Positions 22,698 to 26,094 of a stretch of DNA of 26,094 bases are shown piece by piece; positions within the stretch are counted from its first letter, which is position 1; each line of letters opens with the position of its first letter. Made by a program: the position numbers and the translations under genes. The notes beneath the pieces are model-generated. The model did not search any database. It was not told where the DNA came from and saw only the letters and a list, made by a program, of their open reading frames with translations. Location of the stretch: contig JAVBOC010000006.1 in the NCBI GenBank assembly GCA_031550975.1, positions 1-26,094 on the forward strand, read 5' to 3'. This DNA is from UBA947 sp031550975. GTDB taxonomy: Bacteria; Cyanobacteriota; Vampirovibrionia; Gastranaerophilales; Gastranaerophilaceae.

Positions 22698-22769
22698 TGC
22701 CCTTGACGAGATTTGAACTCGTGGCCTCTCCCTTACCAAGGGAGTGCGCTACCCCTGCGCCACAAGGGC
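22698..22769 (-). tRNA. tRNA-Thr (GGT)
   Basis: Acceptor GCCCTTG pairs with CAAGGGC, discriminator A. The anticodon stem-loop CTCCC-TTGGTAA-GGGAG gives GGT. The T-arm is GAGTTCAAATCTC. It is 72 nt without encoded CCA. Confidence 0.96.
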
Positions 22770-22815
22770 AAAGTGCAAATTTGGTTTTTCAATTTTATCT
22801 CTTAGAAAAGAAATA

Positions 22816-22887
22816 AGCCGGCAATAGGAATCGAACCTACAACCTACGGTTTACAAAACCGTTGCTCTACCTTTGAGCTATGCCGGC
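22816..22887 (-). tRNA. tRNA-Thr (TGT)
   Basis: Acceptor GCCGGCA pairs with TGCCGGC, discriminator T. The anticodon stem-loop ACGGT-TTTGTAA-ACCGT gives TGT. The T-arm is TAGGTTCGATTCCTA. Together with the GGT isoacceptor, tyrosine and glycine tRNAs it recalls the Thr-Tyr-Gly-Thr cluster upstream of tufB in Enterobacteria, but no tuf gene is here. Confidence 0.96.
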
Positions 22888-22912
22888 AGGTGGTTGTTTC
22901 TCTCACGAGAAA

Positions 22913-23083
22913 AAAGTAAGCGGGAGACGAGGTGCAGTAATTCAAGTAATCTTTGATTACGTAGAATCACGTATGCAGCCAGCTAGCTTTTGCCGATGCC
23001 TTGGCATCGTGCAAAACTGCGTGCGTGCCAAGAACGTAGTGAGAGCTCGTCTCATTATAAAAGGACAGAATCCTTTTTTTGTC
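22913..23083. mobile_element. 171-bp insert bounded by a duplicated tRNA-Gly 3' end
   Basis: A 20-bp direct repeat (22913-22932 and 23084-23103) consists of the last 14 nt of tRNA-Gly (including the discriminator) plus 6 nt beyond it. This is the pattern left by site-specific integration at a tRNA gene. The insert has no open frame of note but several perfect hairpins: GTAATC/GATTAC (near 22943-22957), CGATGCC/GGCATCG (near 22993-23008) and AAAAGGA/TCCTTTT (23059-23077). CTCGTCTC at 23046-23053 is an inverted copy of part of the repeat. No integrase is present. Confidence 0.55.
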
Positions 23084-23089
23084 AAAGTA

Positions 23090-23161
23090 AGCGGGAGACG
23101 AGGCTCGAACTCGCGACATCTTCCTTGGCAAGGAAGCATTCTACCACTGAATTACCCCCGC
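23090..23161 (-). tRNA. tRNA-Gly (GCC)
   Basis: Acceptor GCGGGGG pairs with CTCCCGC (one G-U), and the discriminator T is typical for glycine. The anticodon stem-loop CTTCC-TTGCCAA-GGAAG gives GCC. The T-arm is CGAGTTCGAGCCTCG. It is the first gene of the tRNA group, and its 3' end is duplicated at 22913-22932. Confidence 0.96.
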
Positions 23162-23175
23162 GTACCTCTTTATCA

Positions 23176-23203
23176 ATTATACATGCGCAAAAAAAATTTG
23201 CAA
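23176..23203 (-). promoter_or_regulatory. Promoter of the tRNA cluster
   Basis: On the minus strand, TTGCAA (23198-23203), 16-bp spacer and consensus TATAAT (23176-23181), ending 14 nt before the 5' end of tRNA-Gly. It lies between obgE and the tRNA genes. Confidence 0.65.
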
Positions 23204-23226
23204 GCATATTATTTAAGAAAAAAGTA

Positions 23227-24498
23227 TTAGCTATACATCTCATCTTCGTAGTACGCAAACTCCAAATGCCCGATAACAATGGTGTCTCCGTCTTTTATGT
23301 TGAGTTTTTTAATTTCTTCAAATACACCCATGTTTTTTAAAATATTTTGTAAACGTAAGACTTGTTCGAGATTGCGACTGTCTGTAACGCTTGCCAAACG
23401 TCCGATTTTGCCCCCTTCAATGAGGTAGGTGTCTTTGTTGGTTTTATAAACCATGTAGTCGCTGTCGTCGTTGTTGTAGGCATCTAAGTCTTCTTCGATT
23501 ATGATATCAAACTCGTATTTAGGGATTTCGTCAACTTTTTGTGAAATGAAATCAACAAGTGCATCAACGTTTTCGCCGCTAACAGCAGAAATCATGAAAA
23601 CATCTTTGCCGAATTTTTTCTTTAATTTTGTGCGTGTTTTTTCGTCTATTGCATCAATTTTATTCAGCACAACGATTTGATAACGCTTAGCGAGTGCCTC
23701 AGAGTGAAGCTCAAGTTCGCGGTTAATTTTCTCATAATTCTCATAAGGATTTTCAGCCGTCGCGTCAATTAAATGCACCAAGAATCGGCAGCGTTCGACG
23801 TGACGCAAGAAGTCATGCCCAAGCCCAACCCCCTCGCTGGCTCCTTCGATTAATCCCGGGATGTCAGCTACAACATAACCGTCGCCCGAGCGCTTTTTTA
23901 CAACCCCAAGGTTTGGAGCAAGTGTGGTGAACGGATAGTCTGCGATTTTTGGTTTTGCTGAACTTATTCGGCTGATTAAAGTCGATTTACCAGCGTTTGG
24001 CATGCCAAGGAGTCCGACGTCAGCGATTAGTTTTAATTCTAAACACAAATCTCTTTCAATTGGCGGTTCACCCGGTTCGCAAAATTGGGGCGCGCGTTTT
24101 TGAGAGGTGGCAAATCTTGCATTGCCTCGTCCGCCACGTCCGCCTTGTGCCACAAGTGCAGTTTTGCCTTCTTCGTTTAAGTCAGCAATTACATTACCTG
24201 ATTTAAGGTCAGAAACAACCGTGCCGATTGGAACTTTGATGTATAAATCCTTAGCACAGCGTCCGTGCATATTTTTGATGCCGCCGTTTTCGCCGCTGTC
24301 TGCTTTAAAAACTGATTTTTGTTTAAAATCCATGAGTGTTGACAGATTTTCGCTCGCAACAAGGTAGACGTCTCCGCCTTTGCCGCCGTCGCCACCGGCT
24401 GGGCCGCCTTTATCAACGTATTTTTCACGCCGCCAGGCAACCATTCCGTTACCGCCGCGTCCTGAAATTATTTTAATTCTGGTTTTATCTATAAACAT
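23227..24498 (-). CDS. obgE: GTPase Obg (ObgE/CgtA)
   Basis: Obg is an essential GTPase that binds the 50S subunit and links ribosome assembly to growth and stress. The 423-aa protein shows all three domains. The glycine-rich Obg fold is at 1-158 (GRGGNGMVAWRREKYV, GGPAGGDGGKGG). The G domain is at about 159-330, with P-loop GMPNAGKST, switch DIPGLIEGASEGVGLGHDFLRHVERC, NKID and SAVSG. The C-terminal OCT domain is at about 345-423 (YLIEGGKIGRL, DGDTIVIGHLEFAYYED). The ATG at 24498 has no ribosome-binding site and no clear -10 at the leaderless distance, so its promoter is uncertain. It is divergent from tsaD over a repeat-rich spacer. Confidence 0.97.
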   Translation of the reverse strand: MFIDKTRIKIISGRGGNGMVAWRREKYVDKGGPAGGDGGKGGDVYLVASENLSTLMDFKQKSVFKADSGENGGIKNMHGRCAKDLYIKVPIGTVVSDLKSGNVIADLNEEGKTALVAQGGRGGRGNARFATSQKRAPQFCEPGEPPIERDLCLELKLIADVGLLGMPNAGKSTLISRISSAKPKIADYPFTTLAPNLGVVKKRSGDGYVVADIPGLIEGASEGVGLGHDFLRHVERCRFLVHLIDATAENPYENYEKINRELELHSEALAKRYQIVVLNKIDAIDEKTRTKLKKKFGKDVFMISAVSGENVDALVDFISQKVDEIPKYEFDIIIEEDLDAYNNDDSDYMVYKTNKDTYLIEGGKIGRLASVTDSRNLEQVLRLQNILKNMGVFEEIKKLNIKDGDTIVIGHLEFAYYEDEMYS

Positions 24499-24507
24499 AT
24501 TTTTAGT

Positions 24508-24539
24508 GACTAGAAACTAGAGACTAGAAACTAGTTTCT
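24508..24539. repeat. 14-bp direct repeat plus 14-bp palindrome between obgE and tsaD
   Basis: GACTAGAAACTAG(A/T) occurs twice back to back (24508-24521 and 24522-24535). AGAAACTAGTTTCT (24526-24539) is a perfect palindrome overlapping the second copy. Placed between two divergent genes, this could be an operator. A TATAAT follows at 24542-24547. Confidence 0.6.
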
Positions 24540-24592
24540 GTTATAATCCTTCGGATTGTGGTTCGTGCGTTCGTAAATACAAATATTCACAT

Positions 24593-24621
24593 TTGTATTT
24601 AACTCACTTTCTCACTATAAT
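24593..24621 (+). promoter_or_regulatory. Leaderless promoter of tsaD
   Basis: TTGTAT (24593-24598), 17 bp and consensus TATAAT (24616-24621). The -10 ends 6 nt before the ATG at 24628. There is no Shine-Dalgarno sequence. Confidence 0.7.
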
Positions 24622-24627
24622 AGTACC

Positions 24628-25602
24628 ATGAATATTTTAGCGATAGAAACAAGTTGTGACGAAACCGCCTGTGCCATTGTAAAAGATGGCCGTGAAGTGT
24701 TGGCAAATGTTGTGGCTTCTCAAATAAAAACCCACGAACAATATGGCGGAGTAATTCCCGAAATCGCTGCACGCGAACATTTAGAGGCGATTAATGTTGT
24801 GATTGAAGAGGCTTTCAAACAGTCAGGTTTAACTCCCGATGATATTGATGCGTATTCAGCGACTGTTGGTCCGGGGCTTGTCGGATGTTTGCTGGTTGGT
24901 TTAAATGCTGCTAAGGCTCTAGCGCTTGTGCACGATAAACCTTTTATCGGGGTGAATCATCTTAATGCGCACCTTTGCGCAAACTATATTGATACGGATT
25001 TAAAACCGCCTTTTATGGCGTTACTTGTGAGTGGAGGACACACTCAAATTATTGATGTGAAATCCTATGACGAGCAAGAAATCATCGGTGAAACCATTGA
25101 TGATGCTGTTGGCGAAGCTTACGACAAAGTAGCGCGTTTAATCGGACTTCCTTATCCGGGCGGGCCTGTTTTAGACAAGCTGGCGCAAAAAGGTAACCCG
25201 ATTGCGTTCAAATTGCCGGAGGGAAAAGTTGAAGGCTATAATTTCAGCTTTAGCGGGTTAAAAACAGCTGTCTTGCGTCTGGTAAAATCATTTGAAAAGG
25301 ATATGCCAACAAACGATGTTTGCGCAAGTTTTCAAGAATGTGTTTCAGCGACTTTGATTAAAAAATTAAAGGCTGCGCTCGAAGAATCAGGCTATAAACA
25401 AGTTGTGATCGCGGGCGGGGTTGCGGCAAATTCCGAGATCCGCAAGAAGGTTTTCGCGCTTGAAAACGAGGGTTACAGAGTCTTTGCGCCGCCGATGAAA
25501 TACTGCACTGACAATGCTGCTATGGTTGCAAGCTGTGCTTATTTCAATACAAACACCTACACCGATCTTGATGTAGAAGTCTTTTCGCGCGTTAAGGGTT
25601 AA
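24628..25602 (+). CDS. tsaD: tRNA N6-threonylcarbamoyladenosine transferase TsaD
   Basis: TsaD transfers the threonylcarbamoyl group to A37 of ANN-decoding tRNAs, with TsaB and TsaE, using the product of TsaC. It is universally conserved. The 324-aa protein has metal ligands H111 and H115 (VNHLNAHL) and D295 (CTDNAAM), the ASKHA-fold loops ETSCDET, VSGGHTQI and FSFSGLKTAV, and VIAGGVAANS. The length is slightly below the usual 335-345 but no motif is missing. It is convergent with gshB, 15 bp apart. Confidence 0.97.
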   Translation: MNILAIETSCDETACAIVKDGREVLANVVASQIKTHEQYGGVIPEIAAREHLEAINVVIEEAFKQSGLTPDDIDAYSATVGPGLVGCLLVGLNAAKALALVHDKPFIGVNHLNAHLCANYIDTDLKPPFMALLVSGGHTQIIDVKSYDEQEIIGETIDDAVGEAYDKVARLIGLPYPGGPVLDKLAQKGNPIAFKLPEGKVEGYNFSFSGLKTAVLRLVKSFEKDMPTNDVCASFQECVSATLIKKLKAALEESGYKQVVIAGGVAANSEIRKKVFALENEGYRVFAPPMKYCTDNAAMVASCAYFNTNTYTDLDVEVFSRVKG

Positions 25603-25617
25603 GTATTATTGGGTTGT

Positions 25618-26094
25618 TTAGACAAGACCAACGTTGACAGTTTTGGCAGCAACGCCAAGAATGCAGTCTATAATCTGTTTTTCTACCCGAACCCCAAACA
25701 GGTTGTTGATTTCGCGTATAAAATAGCACGGGCTGGTTACGTTTATTTCGATTATTTGACCGTCAATAACATCAAGTCCGGCTAAAACTATACCCATGTC
25801 GTTTAATTTTTTGGCGATAGGGGTGAATTTTTCTTTTTCTTCGCTTGTCAGAACAGCTTTCACGATATTGCTGTCGCAGTGCTGGTTGAATTTAAAGTCG
25901 CCGTTGCTAGGAAGTTTCTGCACGCAATAGTCAAGAACGTCGCCGCCCAAAAACAGAACGCGCTTGTCTCCAAATTCGCCTTGCGGGATGTATTTTTGCA
26001 CCATAACAAGAGTCGTGTGGTTGTTCGTGATTGAGTTTATAATAGTGTGCGTATTTTTGTGGCCCACTTTTATATAAAGAACGCCGTTGACAAA
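25618..26094 (-). CDS. gshB: Glutathione synthetase, C-terminal part (cut by window edge)
   Basis: The frame stays open to the window end, giving 158 residues starting FVNGVLYIKVGHKN. It matches the C-terminal half of prokaryotic glutathione synthetase, an ATP-grasp ligase joining glycine to gamma-glutamylcysteine. Landmarks are MVQKYIPQGEFGDKRVLFLGG, LPSNGDFKFNQHCDSN, AGLDVIDGQIIEINVTSPCYFIREIN and the final helix IDCILGVAAK. The E, N and R residues of EINVTSPxxxRE bind metal and substrate in the family. The start and the N-terminal domain are outside the window. Confidence 0.9.
   Translation of the reverse strand, partial: FVNGVLYIKVGHKNTHTIINSITNNHTTLVMVQKYIPQGEFGDKRVLFLGGDVLDYCVQKLPSNGDFKFNQHCDSNIVKAVLTSEEKEKFTPIAKKLNDMGIVLAGLDVIDGQIIEINVTSPCYFIREINNLFGVRVEKQIIDCILGVAAKTVNVGLV

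Noticed and set aside
23054..23085. TTGACA and TATAAT on the minus strand just after tRNA-Gly
   Set aside because: The spacer is 20 bp, too long for a normal sigma-70 promoter. A tRNA promoter with a better spacer lies at 23176-23203.

Overview
The window looks like a chromosomal segment of a non-photosynthetic relative of Cyanobacteria, most likely a gut-type Gastranaerophilales (Melainabacteria/Vampirovibrionia). This is inferred from several features together: a Ycf45-like AAA ATPase with a C-terminal R3H domain, a ThyX thymidylate synthase, a CHASE2-type diguanylate cyclase, SLH-domain surface proteins, and lineage-type hypothetical proteins (an N-terminal PTFG motif, and an MGLAAQQARLL-type N-terminus). 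No 16S rRNA is present, so the assignment rests on protein style alone. Most genes are ordinary housekeeping genes. There is no phage, plasmid or transposase gene.

Layout. 1-354: tandem 105-bp repeats built from tRNA-like half sequences. 372-1454 (-): thyX and rpmE, separated by a structured spacer. 1696-1854 (+): a possible 52-aa small gene. 1899-3689 (+): CHASE2-GGDEF diguanylate cyclase. 3789-4475 (-): secreted protein. 4516-7181 (+): TPR protein and proS. 7178-9816 (-): Y-family polymerase and gatA. 9986-11401 (+): unusual receiver-like protein. 11403-13076 (-): R3H/AAA ATPase. 13202-14908 (+): large lineage-specific coiled-coil protein behind a sigma-28-like promoter. 14984-15354: GIY-YIG nuclease gene framed by perfect 28-bp inverted repeats. 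15382-16203 (-): acyltransferase. 16300-18579 (+): glyA and a WecA/TagO-type sugar-phosphate transferase. 18601-18790 (+): probable structured RNA behind a near-consensus promoter, followed by a small membrane protein (18872-19390) and an MFS exporter. 20614-20880 (-): 88-aa protein. About 21040-21152 (+): probable terminated small RNA. 21370-22521 (-): SLH protein. 22571-23161 (-): four tRNA genes (Gly, Thr, Thr, Tyr) with a 171-bp insert that duplicates the tRNA-Gly 3' end. 23227-24498 (-): obgE. 24628-25602 (+): tsaD. 25618-26094 (-): the 3' part of gshB.

Gene expression is the most consistent theme. About half of the genes have normal Shine-Dalgarno sites. A second class of eight has a TATAAT-like -10 box whose last base lies only 6 or 7 nt before the ATG and no Shine-Dalgarno site, so the mRNA should begin at the start codon (leaderless). 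The class includes the diguanylate cyclase, TPR protein, proS, dinB, the R3H ATPase, the GIY-YIG gene, the acyltransferase and tsaD.

The items most worth following up are the leaderless promoter class, the sigma-28-type promoter in front of the lineage-specific coiled-coil protein, the structured RNA at 18601, the GIY-YIG inverted-repeat cassette, the receiver-like protein at 9986, and the tRNA-derived repeats at both ends of the window.
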